DNA of 64,000 nucleotides, taken from the NCBI GenBank assembly GCA_009841405.1, contig VXLV01000066.1, positions 1 to 64,000 on the forward strand, written 5' to 3'. How positions within the stretch are numbered: the first letter of the stretch is position 1; every line of letters begins with the position of its first letter. The notes below the pieces were generated by a model, which did not search any database, had not been told where the DNA came from, and saw only the letters and a list, made by a program, of their open reading frames with translations. The translations under genes and the position numbers were made by a program. Origin of the DNA: Chloroflexota bacterium (GTDB lineage: Bacteria; Chloroflexota; Anaerolineae; Aggregatilineales; Phototrophicaceae). Shown here one piece after another: positions 25,785-34,089 of this stretch.

Positions 25785-26807
25785 ATGAAACTACTCCTCA
25801 TCGGCTTCGGCGTGGTGGGCCAGGGACTGGCCGAGATCTTGCGCGACAAAGGCGCGCAGCTGGAACAAGCGCACGGATTCTCGGCGACGATCGTCGGCGT
25901 CGTCACCGCCAGCAAGGGTTCGCTCTACCGCGCGGATGGACTGGACATCGCGGCGCTGCTCGCGGCAGCGCAGAGCGGCTGCTTCGACGCCTATCCCGAA
26001 CAAGCGGGACTGCGCCGCCGCCTCCCCGCGGGCGAGATGATCGCTGCCGGGTCCGCCGACGTCCTGGTCGAAATGAGCCCGACCAATCTGGAAAGCGCGC
26101 AGCCGGCGCTCGCCATCTGCCATCAGGCGCTGGACGCGGGCTTGCATCTGGCGCTGGCGAACAAGGGACCGGTCGCGCTGGACTACGCCAATCTGCGCGA
26201 CAAAGCGCGAGCCAAGGGCCTGCAATTGCGCTACGAAGCCACGGTCATGGCGGGCACGCCCACCATGCAGCTGGCGGAGGAGGCCCTGGCCGGCTGTGAG
26301 ATTCGCTCGGCGCGCGGCATCTTGAACGGCACGACCAATTACATGCTCACGCAGATGGAAGGCGGCCTGTCCTACGCCGAGGCGCTGGCGCAAGCGCAGG
26401 CCCTGGGTTATGCCGAGGCCGACCCCAGCGGCGATGTCGAAGGCTGGGACGCGGCGGGCAAGGTCCTGATCCTGGCCAACGCCCTCTTCGGCAGCAGCCT
26501 GGCTATGGCCGACCTGGACGTCAGCGGCATCACGCAGATCAGCGCCGCCGACATCGCCGCCGCGGCAGCCGCTGGCGAGCGCTACAAGCTCATCGCCCAG
26601 GCGACGCCCGCCGGCGGCGCGGTCAAAGCGCGGCGCTTGCCGCTCAGCGACCCGCTGGCGAGCGTCTCCGGTTCGACCAACGCCATTACCCTGGAGACGG
26701 ACTTGCTGGGCGATGTCACGCTGATCGGCGCCGGGGCGGGCAAACTGGAAACGGGCAGCGCCATCTTGTCCGACTTGCTGGCGATCCAGCGAAACGCGCG
26801 CGCATAG
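25785..26807 (+). CDS. hom: Homoserine dehydrogenase
   Basis: 340 residues. NAD(P)-dependent reduction of aspartate semialdehyde to homoserine, the branch point to Thr and Met. The N-terminal Rossmann motif is LLLIGFGVVGQGLAEIL. The catalytic domain has LANKGPVALDY (Lys), YEATVMAGTPTMQL, GILNGTTNYMLTQME and the signature AEADPSGDVEGWDAAGKVLIL. It is of the short kind and ends without an ACT domain, so no Thr feedback site is visible. Monocistronic. Confidence 0.93.
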   Translation: MKLLLIGFGVVGQGLAEILRDKGAQLEQAHGFSATIVGVVTASKGSLYRADGLDIAALLAAAQSGCFDAYPEQAGLRRRLPAGEMIAAGSADVLVEMSPTNLESAQPALAICHQALDAGLHLALANKGPVALDYANLRDKARAKGLQLRYEATVMAGTPTMQLAEEALAGCEIRSARGILNGTTNYMLTQMEGGLSYAEALAQAQALGYAEADPSGDVEGWDAAGKVLILANALFGSSLAMADLDVSGITQISAADIAAAAAAGERYKLIAQATPAGGAVKARRLPLSDPLASVSGSTNAITLETDLLGDVTLIGAGAGKLETGSAILSDLLAIQRNARA

Positions 26808-26861
26808 CCGAAACTGTCGCGTAATTTGTTCGTAAACTCTATAGGCGCGGCCAACACGCCT

Positions 26862-26891
26862 TTGATATTCGATTTATACCTATGCTATACT
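26862..26891 (+). promoter_or_regulatory. Promoter of pspA
   Basis: TTGATA (26862-26867), an 18-base spacer and TATACT (26886-26891), ending 52 bases before the pspA start. Housekeeping-type; no sigma-54 -24/-12 element is seen. Confidence 0.55.
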
Positions 26892-26943
26892 GGCTGCAAT
26901 CCGCAGCCGGCTATGCCAAGCTCAGTAAGGGGATAATCCAGAG

Positions 26944-27624
26944 ATGCCATCCATTTTACAGAAGGTTCAAACACTCTTCAGCGCCAATATGCACGGCATG
27001 ATCGACCGCGCGCTGGAAACCAACTCGCTGAAAGTTATGGACGAATATATTCGCCAGGTCGAGCGCAATCTTGACGCGCTGGACGACTCGGCGGCGACCG
27101 TCGGCGGCTCCGTGCGCACGCTCAAGCGCAAATACGAAGAATTCTCCAACCAGTCCGACAAGCTGGACCGCGATATTGATACCCTGATTCTGCGCGGCAA
27201 GAACGACCTCGCCGCCGCCGCCCAGGCTGAAATGAACACCAAGCAGGAACTCGCGCAAGAATACTACGAGCAGTGGCAAGCCCAGGAAGAGCAATACCAG
27301 AGCATGCTCAATATGCGCTTGAAGCTGGAGAGCCGCCTCACTACGGTTAAGCAAGAACGCGAAAAGATGCGCTCTTTGATGGAACTGGCCGAAACCAAAA
27401 AGGTCATGACCAAGACGCTGAAAGCCATGGACAAGCTCGATACCTCGGGCGACCAGGAAATCGACAACTTGCTGGACTCCATCTATTCCAAGATCGACGA
27501 AGAAGACGCGCGCGCCGAATTGGCCAGCCGCAAGCTCTCCGACCAGATCGAAGACACGGTCGGCATTGGCCAGGTCGAGTTGCAGTTGGAAGAGCGCCGT
27601 CAACGCCTGTTGGGCGACAACTAA
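26944..27624 (+). CDS. pspA: PspA/IM30 (ESCRT-III-like) membrane maintenance protein
   Basis: 226 residues, almost all heptad-rich helix. MPSILQKVQTLFSANMHGMI is the amphipathic membrane-binding helix 0. It is followed by DEYIRQVERNLDALDDSAAT and the long hairpin (YEQWQAQEEQYQSMLNMRLK), with a final VELQLEERRQRLLG. From family knowledge these assemble into rods that stabilise stressed cytoplasmic membranes. Followed 47 bases later by a membrane coiled-coil protein, probably its partner. A strong promoter at 26862 implies basal expression. Confidence 0.9.
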   Translation: MPSILQKVQTLFSANMHGMIDRALETNSLKVMDEYIRQVERNLDALDDSAATVGGSVRTLKRKYEEFSNQSDKLDRDIDTLILRGKNDLAAAAQAEMNTKQELAQEYYEQWQAQEEQYQSMLNMRLKLESRLTTVKQEREKMRSLMELAETKKVMTKTLKAMDKLDTSGDQEIDNLLDSIYSKIDEEDARAELASRKLSDQIEDTVGIGQVELQLEERRQRLLGDN

Positions 27625-27671
27625 TCGCCGTCTTTCGCCCTTGATGGCTGCCGCAGGAGCTGAGACCCGCC

Positions 27672-28658
27672 ATGTCAGTCGACCGTGAGGCGCGCCAGAA
27701 AGTCATCGGCGCGCTCTTCGCCAATGCGCTGCTGCGCTGGGAGACCCTGGTCACGCTCATGGTCACCGCCATCCTGTTCATCTTCGTTCAGGATGTCAGC
27801 CTGCCCTTTATGGAGTGGCAGCCCTGGTACTGGCTGGTGCTCGGCGGCTTGGCCGAGACGGTGCTGGTCGCCTCGACCCTGACCGACCCGGAAGCGACCG
27901 AGCAGGCGCTGGCCGAGGACTTCGAGCGCGAATACGATTTGCGCAATATCCGCAACCGCGTCTCGCGCGAACGCCTGCGCGACGCCTTTGAGTATCGGCG
28001 CAATATGCTTAAGCTGGTGGATGCCGCGCGCGGCGCCATGCGAACCCGCCAGCGCAACCTCATCAGCGGCATCAACGACTGGATCGCCCACATGTACAGC
28101 CTGGCGAACCGCATCGACTACTTCGAAAACAACGACCTGGCCGCGCGCGACCTGCAGCAGGTGCCGCGCAAGATCGAGCAAGTCAAGTCGCGCATCGCCA
28201 CCGAGAAACACGAAGCCACGCGCCGCGACTTGACGCAGCAACTCAAACTACTGCAGCGGCAACTGGTCAGCCTCGAAGCCAGCGCCAGTATCATCAAGCG
28301 CGCCGAGATTCAGCTGGAAAGCACACTCTCGGCCCTGGGCACCGTTTACGCGCAGATGTCGCTGCTGGGCACCAAAGACACCAACAGCATCCGCGGGCAG
28401 CGCCTGGGCGTCGAGATCAAAGACGAGATCGACAAGCTGCAAGACACCATCGACGCCATGGACGAGGTGCATCTGCACGGCCAGAATCTGGGCTTCGACT
28501 TCATCGAATCGGACTACCTTGATAAAGCCGACGCCATCGACCAGGCCGAGCAAGAATCCCGCGAACGCCTCGGCGCGATCAGCGGCCGGGCGCCGGAAGA
28601 CAGCGAAATCCTGGCCGCGCTCGACGAAGCCGACGCGCGCGACCAAGTCCAGCGCTAG
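27672..28658 (+). CDS. Membrane-anchored coiled-coil protein, probable PspA partner
   Basis: 328 residues. Two N-terminal transmembrane helices (WETLVTLMVTAILFIFVQDV, then WYWLVLGGLAETVLVASTL) leave a ~270-residue cytosolic tail. Most of the tail is charged coiled coil (RRDLTQQLKLLQRQLVSLEA), ending in an acidic segment. No family recognised. The position right after pspA on the same strand suggests it recruits or regulates PspA at the membrane, as PspB/C do elsewhere, but there is no sequence similarity to those that I can see. Confidence 0.7.
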   Translation: MSVDREARQKVIGALFANALLRWETLVTLMVTAILFIFVQDVSLPFMEWQPWYWLVLGGLAETVLVASTLTDPEATEQALAEDFEREYDLRNIRNRVSRERLRDAFEYRRNMLKLVDAARGAMRTRQRNLISGINDWIAHMYSLANRIDYFENNDLAARDLQQVPRKIEQVKSRIATEKHEATRRDLTQQLKLLQRQLVSLEASASIIKRAEIQLESTLSALGTVYAQMSLLGTKDTNSIRGQRLGVEIKDEIDKLQDTIDAMDEVHLHGQNLGFDFIESDYLDKADAIDQAEQESRERLGAISGRAPEDSEILAALDEADARDQVQR

Positions 28659-28696
28659 CCGAAAGCGCGAAGATCTCCCAATATAGACGGCAACTG

Positions 28697-28720
28697 TAGG
28701 GTCGATTCTGTGAATCGCCC
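28697..28720 (-). repeat. Short palindromic repeat, family 1, copy 4
   Basis: Opposite orientation to the others (GTAGGGTCGATTC...GAATCGCCC); the arm differs by a missing base. It sits 25 bases from copy 5. Confidence 0.55.
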
Positions 28721-28745
28721 ATCTTATTGAAGGCGTCTGTTATAT

Positions 28746-28770
28746 GGGCGACACGCGGTGTCGCCCCTAC
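28746..28770 (+). repeat. Short palindromic repeat, family 1, copy 5
   Basis: GGGCGACAC...GTGTCGCCCCTAC with compensatory inner arm changes. As at 4269/4329, copies occur in pairs in one gap. Confidence 0.7.
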
Positions 28771-28795
28771 TTGATTGCAGAGTTAGGAGCGAAGC

Positions 28796-29179
28796 ATGTC
28801 CGTAATCAATTGGTTTGAAGTGCCGGTCGCTGACTTCGAGCGCGCCAAGACTTTCTACGAAACCGTGCTGGACAAGCAGCTATTCGTCAACGACCAGCGC
28901 GAGACGATGGGCAGCATTTTGGGCGTCTTCCCGCATGATGGCCAGGTCGGCGGCTGCCTGGTTCACAATCCGCAGTACGGCTATACGCCCTCAGCCGAAG
29001 GCACGCTAGTCTACTTCACGATCACGGGCAACATGGACAGCGCGTTGACGCGCGTGCCCGCTGCCGGCGGCCAGGTGCTGCTGCCCAAAACGGAGCTGGG
29101 CGAAAACGCCGGCGGCGGCTACGTCAGCTGGGTGCGGGATACCGAGGGCAATAAAGTCGGCTTCTACTCGGAATCATAA
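28796..29179 (+). CDS. VOC (glyoxalase/bleomycin-resistance fold) family protein
   Basis: 127 residues, with the paired beta-alpha-beta-beta-beta modules of the vicinal-oxygen-chelate fold. N-terminal NWFEVPVADFERAKTFYETVL is the typical opening. The C-terminal module has TGNMDSALTRVPAAGGQVL, ending GYVSWVRDTEGNKVGFYSES. The metal-binding His of glyoxalase I is absent from the first strand (NWFEV), as in many VOC proteins of unknown substrate. AGGAGCG lies before the ATG. Confidence 0.88.
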   Translation: MSVINWFEVPVADFERAKTFYETVLDKQLFVNDQRETMGSILGVFPHDGQVGGCLVHNPQYGYTPSAEGTLVYFTITGNMDSALTRVPAAGGQVLLPKTELGENAGGGYVSWVRDTEGNKVGFYSES

Positions 29180-29195
29180 TTCGAGCGAAAAGCCG

Positions 29196-30200
29196 CTAAT
29201 CGAAAGACTCGACGACAGGCTCGCGCTTTTTCTTGCCCGGGACCAGCGAACTGAGCCGCCGTATCAGGCGCGGCGTTTCACGTTCGATGTTGACGGTATC
29301 CTCGATCAGATTGACCACGGTCGTCGCCATGATGACCAGGGTCAGATACATGTAGGCGACCACGGCATAGGTCTCGACATAGCGAAACGAGCGCCCTGAC
29401 GACGTCTTGGCGATTTGCGTGATATCGCGAATGCCAAGGAAAGCGAGCAGCGAAGAGTCTTTGATCATCGCCACGAAGTCGTTGCCGAGCGGCGGCAGCA
29501 CATTGCGAAAGGCTTGCGGCAGCACCACCGTTCGCATCGTCTGCCAGTAGGTCATGCCGACTGAGTAGGCCGCTTCGAACTGGCCCTTGGGTATCGACTG
29601 AATGCCGGCGCGCACCGTTTCCGACATATAGGCGCCGTAGGTAATCGCGAGCGCCACAACGGCCGTGCCGGCCGAGCTGCCGCGCCAAATGAGGTCGGGA
29701 ATCTCCGGATCATTCGCCAGGTCGCGCACACCCTCCACAAGCGTGCTGTTGATCAGGTCGCGCAACGCCGGCACAACAATGAAACCGGTAACCAGCAGAA
29801 CAACCAGAATCGGGATGCCGCGCATGACGCTAACGTATACTGTGCAGACGTTGTATAGACCGATACGGAGGATGCGCAAGATTCCTTTGCGCCGCGACTC
29901 GCGCGATTGCGGCGGCGCCGGCGGATTCGAGCGGACAATGCCGACGACGACCGCGATGGTCAGCGCGGTCACATATGACGCGATGCTGACAAAGAGCGTC
30001 ATACTGACGCCGTCTATCAGCTGATTGAAGATATTCGAATAGACCTTGTCCGTGAGGATGCTGATCGCAAGCAAGATCCCGAGAATCACCAGAAAGATGA
30101 TCCAGTAAGGCAGCGTATAAAGGCGCGCCAGGCGCATCGCCCGTCCGCGTGATTCAGCGATAACCTGCTCCAAATCGGGTTCGGGCGGCCGTGACGGCAT
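29196..30200 (-). CDS. Polar amino-acid ABC transporter permease (HisM/GlnP family)
   Basis: 335 residues from the ATG at 30200; the track start at 30263 adds 21 unlikely residues. First helix WIIFLVILGILLAISIL, then the membrane core with RGIPILVVLLVTGFIVVPAL and the EAA loop (FEAAYSVGMTYWQTMRTVVL followed by PQAFRNVLPPLGND). The typical LxKDSSL element appears as MIKDSSLLAFLGIRDITQ. Lies 88 bases downstream of the binding-protein gene on the same strand. No ATPase gene is nearby, so the energy subunit must be encoded elsewhere. Confidence 0.9.
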   Translation of the reverse strand: MPSRPPEPDLEQVIAESRGRAMRLARLYTLPYWIIFLVILGILLAISILTDKVYSNIFNQLIDGVSMTLFVSIASYVTALTIAVVVGIVRSNPPAPPQSRESRRKGILRILRIGLYNVCTVYVSVMRGIPILVVLLVTGFIVVPALRDLINSTLVEGVRDLANDPEIPDLIWRGSSAGTAVVALAITYGAYMSETVRAGIQSIPKGQFEAAYSVGMTYWQTMRTVVLPQAFRNVLPPLGNDFVAMIKDSSLLAFLGIRDITQIAKTSSGRSFRYVETYAVVAYMYLTLVIMATTVVNLIEDTVNIERETPRLIRRLSSLVPGKKKREPVVESFD

Positions 30201-30288
30201 TCGGGATCCCCAGTCAAGTTTGCGCGTCAAATGCAAAGTGGGACAGTACCAAGCCTGTCCCACTCGTTATGGATTTGAAACGTCCGGC

Positions 30289-31815
30289 CTAGTCTTGGCC
30301 GCAGGGCCCGGTGGTCATTCCCCATGTGTCATTAATGACCTTCATTGCGCCGTCCGCCATCATGCTGTCCAGCGCCATGTTGAATAGCTCAACCAGGTCG
30401 GAGCCTTGCGGGAAAATCATGCCCAACTGCTGCTTGATCAGGTCATCCGACAGCAGCTTGATCCGGTCCGCGTTCAATCCCACATAGCCCTGGCCTGCCA
30501 CGTCATCAACCACCATCGCGTCGATATCGCCGGTCATCAGCGCCTGCACCGCCAGCCCGAAATCGCCATAGCTGACGATGCGACTCTCGTCGCCGCCCAA
30601 CATCTCCACGGCCGCGATATAGTTCGTCGTTGCCACTTGTGTGCCTACGACATAATCTCCGGCCACAAATTCTTCGGCGCCGCTGAAGCGGTCTTCGTCA
30701 AGGCGCACCATCATGCGCTGGACGACATCGTGATAGCATTGCGAGAAGTCGACAATCTCCGCGCGCTCCGCGAGAATCGTGATGCCATTCGCCGATACGT
30801 CGTACTCCCCGTTTGAGACAGCGACAATCAAGCCTTCCCAGCTCGTTTCGATGTATTCCGGCACACAATTCAGTCGGGCGCAGATTTCGCCCAAGGTATC
30901 GTAATCCCAGCCTTCGCCTTCACCGGTCTCTTCGTTCAAGACGTTAAAGGGCGGATAGGCGTTCTCGACGGCCACCGTAACCGCGCGGCCGCCCAGATCG
31001 GGCAAGGCCATGTCTTCTTGCACGCCGCATGGTCCGGTGGTCATTCCCCATCTGTCATTAATGACCTTCATTGCGCCGTCCGCCATCATGCTGTCCAGCG
31101 CCGTATTGAAGGGCTCAACCAGCTCGGAGCCCTGCGGGAAAATCATGCCCAACTGCTGCTTGATCAGGTCATCCGACAGCAGCTTGATCCGGTCCGCGTT
31201 CAATCCCACATAGCCCTGGCCTGCCACGTCATCAACCACCATCGCGTCGATATCGCCGGTCATCAGCGCCTGCACCGCCAGCCCGAAATCGCCATAGCTG
31301 ACGATGCGACTCTCGTCGCCGCCCAACATCTCCACGGCCGCGATATAGTTCGTCGTTGCCACTTGTGTGCCTACGACATAATCTCCGGCCACAAATTCTT
31401 CGGCGCCGCTGAAGCGGTCTTCGTCAAGGCGCACCATCATGCGCTGGACGACATCGTGATAGCATTGCGAGAAGTCGACAATCTCCGCGCGCTCCGCGAG
31501 AATCGTGATGCCATTCGCCGATACGTCGTACTCCCCGTTTGAGACAGCGACAATCAAGCCTTCCCAGCTCGTTTCGATGTATTCCGGCACACAATTCAGT
31601 CGGGCGCAGATTTCGCCCAAGGTATCGTAATCCCAGCCTTCGCCTTCGCCGGTCTCTTCGTTCAAAACGTTAAAGGGCGGATAGGCGTTCTCGACGGCCA
31701 CTGTGATTACCCGGCCTTCAAGGTCGGGCAATTCGCCATGCGCCAGAACCGAAGAAAACGGCAGCGCAAGCAGCAAAAGTAGAACAAACAAAATCACTCT
31801 CTTTCCGGTGCTCAT
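30289..31815 (-). CDS. Tandemly duplicated amino-acid-type solute-binding protein (two SBP_bac_3 domains)
   Basis: 508 residues from the ATG at 31815 (GGAGGA RBS). A signal peptide (RVILFVLLLLLALPFSSVLA) is followed by two complete family-3 binding domains of ~240 residues. They are almost identical and separated by 242 residues, with AVENAYPPFNVLNEETGEG opening each and WGMTTGPCG closing each. Both keep the EYIETSWEGLIVAV and NGITILAERAEIVDFSQ binding-cleft segments, and each has a Cys pair, CARLNC. The fusion would present two identical ligand sites to one permease, as in tandem-SBD transporters. The near-identity means a recent duplication or gene conversion. Confidence 0.9.
   Translation of the reverse strand: MSTGKRVILFVLLLLLALPFSSVLAHGELPDLEGRVITVAVENAYPPFNVLNEETGEGEGWDYDTLGEICARLNCVPEYIETSWEGLIVAVSNGEYDVSANGITILAERAEIVDFSQCYHDVVQRMMVRLDEDRFSGAEEFVAGDYVVGTQVATTNYIAAVEMLGGDESRIVSYGDFGLAVQALMTGDIDAMVVDDVAGQGYVGLNADRIKLLSDDLIKQQLGMIFPQGSELVEPFNTALDSMMADGAMKVINDRWGMTTGPCGVQEDMALPDLGGRAVTVAVENAYPPFNVLNEETGEGEGWDYDTLGEICARLNCVPEYIETSWEGLIVAVSNGEYDVSANGITILAERAEIVDFSQCYHDVVQRMMVRLDEDRFSGAEEFVAGDYVVGTQVATTNYIAAVEMLGGDESRIVSYGDFGLAVQALMTGDIDAMVVDDVAGQGYVGLNADRIKLLSDDLIKQQLGMIFPQGSDLVELFNMALDSMMADGAMKVINDTWGMTTGPCGQD
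30303..31736. repeat. Direct DNA repeat of 726 bp inside the binding-protein gene
   Basis: 30303-31010 and 31029-31736 align at a constant offset of 726 bases with very few differences. A few third-position and nearby changes occur at the ends; long central stretches are identical. 726 is a multiple of three, so the reading frame continues. Confidence 0.92.
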
Positions 31816-31944
31816 TTTTGTCCTCCATGGATCGCGGGAACGGAAATGTGACACTATTCAGGTGAAGTTATTGTAACACCCAATTCCCCCGACTCCTATA
31901 GCGCTGCGGGATTGGCGCTGTCCCCGCCCGCACCCAGCGCGGAT

Positions 31945-31972
31945 TTGACAATTGACGTCAGCCGTCTATTAT
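31945..31972 (+). promoter_or_regulatory. Promoter of the FAD oxidase gene
   Basis: TTGACA (31945-31950), a 16-base spacer and TATTAT (31967-31972), 70 bases before the GTG start. Confidence 0.6.
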
Positions 31973-32042
31973 CATAGCGAGCCTGCTTCGGTTGCATTCA
32001 GCGCCTTGGCTTGCATAAAAGACCTGAGAGCGAGAAACTGAC

Positions 32043-33188
32043 GTGACTGTATCCCACTGGCAATACACAGAACAGACCGAGCGCGAGGTTGACTTTCTCG
32101 TCGTGGGCGCGGGCCTGGCCGGCTGCAGCGCCGCTTATTTCGCCCGGCAGTTGCACAATCGCGATGTGGTCATCACCGATGCGCGCGATGTCGCCCTGGG
32201 CGCCAGCGGACGCAACGCCGGCTTCATGATCAGCGGCCTCGACACCTATTACCACCGCGCCATCGAAGAATACGGCCACGATGCGGCGCGCGAAGTCTGG
32301 GCCATGTCGCAGCGCAGCTTCGGCCATTGGCGCGCCTTCATCGAAAGCAGCCCCTTTCCCGTCCCGCTGGACGACGGCGGTTCGCTGCTGTTAGCCGAGA
32401 CAAAAGAAGAAGCCAAGGAACTGGAACTGGCGGCGCGCGCGCTGGACGCCGACAAAATCGAGATCGCGTATTACAGCCGCGACCCGCTGGAACGCGGCTA
32501 CTACGCCGCGATCGAGCAGCCGCTGGACGCCGGCGTGCAGCCCTACCTGCTGGTGAAGTCGATCATGGCGCAGTGCGGCGCGGAGCTTATCGCCAACAAT
32601 GAATTGTATCGCCTGGAGCAAACGGGCGATTGCGTTCGCGTTTACACGCGCAAGTACATTTTCAAGGCGCAGTACGTCCTGCTCTGCACCAATGCCTGGT
32701 CGCCGCTAATCGACCCTTATTTCATCGGCAAGGTCACGCCGACGCGGGCGCAGTGCCTGGTCACGGAGCCGATCGATCATGTGCCCGTCCCCTTTTGCGG
32801 CTACAGCGACTACGGCATGATGTATTATCGCAGCACCTTTGACGGGCGCTTCCTGCTGGGCGGCGGCCGACAGCATTACCGTGCCGTCGAAGGCGACACG
32901 ACTGAAGATCGCGTCAATCCCGGCGTGCAGGCCTTTCTGGATGACTACATGAAGAAGTACTTCCCCGATGTGACGGCGCCGGTGGCCCATCGCTGGAGCG
33001 GCATCATGGGCTTCAGTTGCGACGGCTTGCCCCTGGTGGGGACCTTGCCCGGGCGCTCGCGCATTGGCTTCGCGGTCGGCTTCACCGGGCACGGACTGGC
33101 GCTGGCGGGCGCCACGGTGGAGCGGGCGGTCGACAAGTTAATCGCCGGCCGCCATGCCGGCGCTGTGGATGTCTCTCGATTTGACTGA
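32043..33188 (+). CDS. FAD-dependent amine/amino-acid oxidase (DAO family)
   Basis: 381 residues, GTG start. The N-terminal dinucleotide-binding motif is DFLVVGAGLAGCSAAYFARQ, then ARDVALGASGRNAGFMISGL, the conserved segment of the DadA/GlpD/sarcosine-oxidase-like group. C-terminal RWSGIMGFSCDGLPLVGTLP and GFAVGFTGHGLALAGATVER contribute to flavin binding. It probably oxidises a secondary or primary amine such as an N-methyl or D-amino acid; the substrate is not set by sequence. It stands alone, between the divergent binding-protein gene and the convergent response regulator gene. Confidence 0.88.
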   Translation: MTVSHWQYTEQTEREVDFLVVGAGLAGCSAAYFARQLHNRDVVITDARDVALGASGRNAGFMISGLDTYYHRAIEEYGHDAAREVWAMSQRSFGHWRAFIESSPFPVPLDDGGSLLLAETKEEAKELELAARALDADKIEIAYYSRDPLERGYYAAIEQPLDAGVQPYLLVKSIMAQCGAELIANNELYRLEQTGDCVRVYTRKYIFKAQYVLLCTNAWSPLIDPYFIGKVTPTRAQCLVTEPIDHVPVPFCGYSDYGMMYYRSTFDGRFLLGGGRQHYRAVEGDTTEDRVNPGVQAFLDDYMKKYFPDVTAPVAHRWSGIMGFSCDGLPLVGTLPGRSRIGFAVGFTGHGLALAGATVERAVDKLIAGRHAGAVDVSRFD

Positions 33189-33209
33189 GACGCTTTTGCG
33201 CGCCGGCGC

Positions 33210-33890
33210 CTATTCCTCGCGCAAGACGTAACCGACGCCGCGCACCGTGTAGATTAGCCGACTGCCGCCCTCGATCTCCGTCTTTTGCCGCAGGTAGCGC
33301 ACATAGACCTCGATGATATTGCTCTCGCCGCCAAAGTCATAACCCCAGACGCGGTCGAAAATGATATCGCGCGTCAGCACCTGGCGCGGGTTGCGCATGA
33401 AAAGTTGCAACAATTCGTATTCCTTGGCCGTCAGGTCAATCGCCGTGTCACGCCGATGCGCGCGATGGGTGCCGGTATCCAGCGTGAGATCCGCGAAACG
33501 CAGCACCTCGGGTTGCGAAGACGGCGCCGAGCGCCGCAGCAGCGCGCGCACGCGAGCGATCAGCTCGTCGATGGCGAATGGTTTGACCAGGTAATCGTCC
33601 GCGCCCGCCTCCAATCCGCTGACGCGATCACGCACTTCATCCTTGGCCGTCAACATCAGAATCGCCACATCGCCGCCGGCTCTCAATCGGCGGCAAACTT
33701 CCAGGCCGTCCAGACCAGGCAGCATCCAATCGAGGATCACCAGATCGGGCGGATTGTCGCGCGCCATGACGAGACCGGACTGACCGTCAGCGGCGACGCT
33801 GACCAGGAAGCCTTCGTAGATCAAGCCGCGCTCCAGGAATTGTGAAATGCGCGCTTCGTCTTCAATAATAAGAATGCGTTCTCGCGTCAT
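33210..33890 (-). CDS. OmpR/PhoB-type response regulator
   Basis: 226 residues. The receiver domain has [11 protein letters not shown] (acidic pocket), the phospho-acceptor Asp in [13 protein letters not shown], Thr in MLTAKDE and Lys in [11 protein letters not shown]. The DNA-binding winged helix follows: [39 protein letters not shown] and [34 protein letters not shown] precedes the ATG. No histidine kinase lies beside it, so it is an orphan here. The only kinase-like gene in the window (7257) lacks its phospho-acceptor His. Confidence 0.93.
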   Translation of the reverse strand: MTRERILIIEDEARISQFLERGLIYEGFLVSVAADGQSGLVMARDNPPDLVILDWMLPGLDGLEVCRRLRAGGDVAILMLTAKDEVRDRVSGLEAGADDYLVKPFAIDELIARVRALLRRSAPSSQPEVLRFADLTLDTGTHRAHRRDTAIDLTAKEYELLQLFMRNPRQVLTRDIIFDRVWGYDFGGESNIIEVYVRYLRQKTEIEGGSRLIYTVRGVGYVLREE

Positions 33891-34089
33891 GCTCTCCCCC
33901 CATGACAGTAAGCTACTCCATCATGATAGACGGCCTGTATGAGTATCTGATTAGAATAGATTAAACCTATGGTATTGAGAGCAGGTCCCGAGGGGTCATG
34001 GCCGTCGGCGGGCCAATGGTCCAGCAAGCTGGCTGCGTTGAAGGTCGAACGCTGCAAGCGCTTCCGGGCGGCGCGCGCGTTACATGCAG

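Noticed and set aside
30406-31542. Two identical + strand ORFs (136 and 174 aa)
   Set aside because: They mirror the duplicated binding-protein gene; their identity comes from the tandem DNA repeat, not from two real genes.
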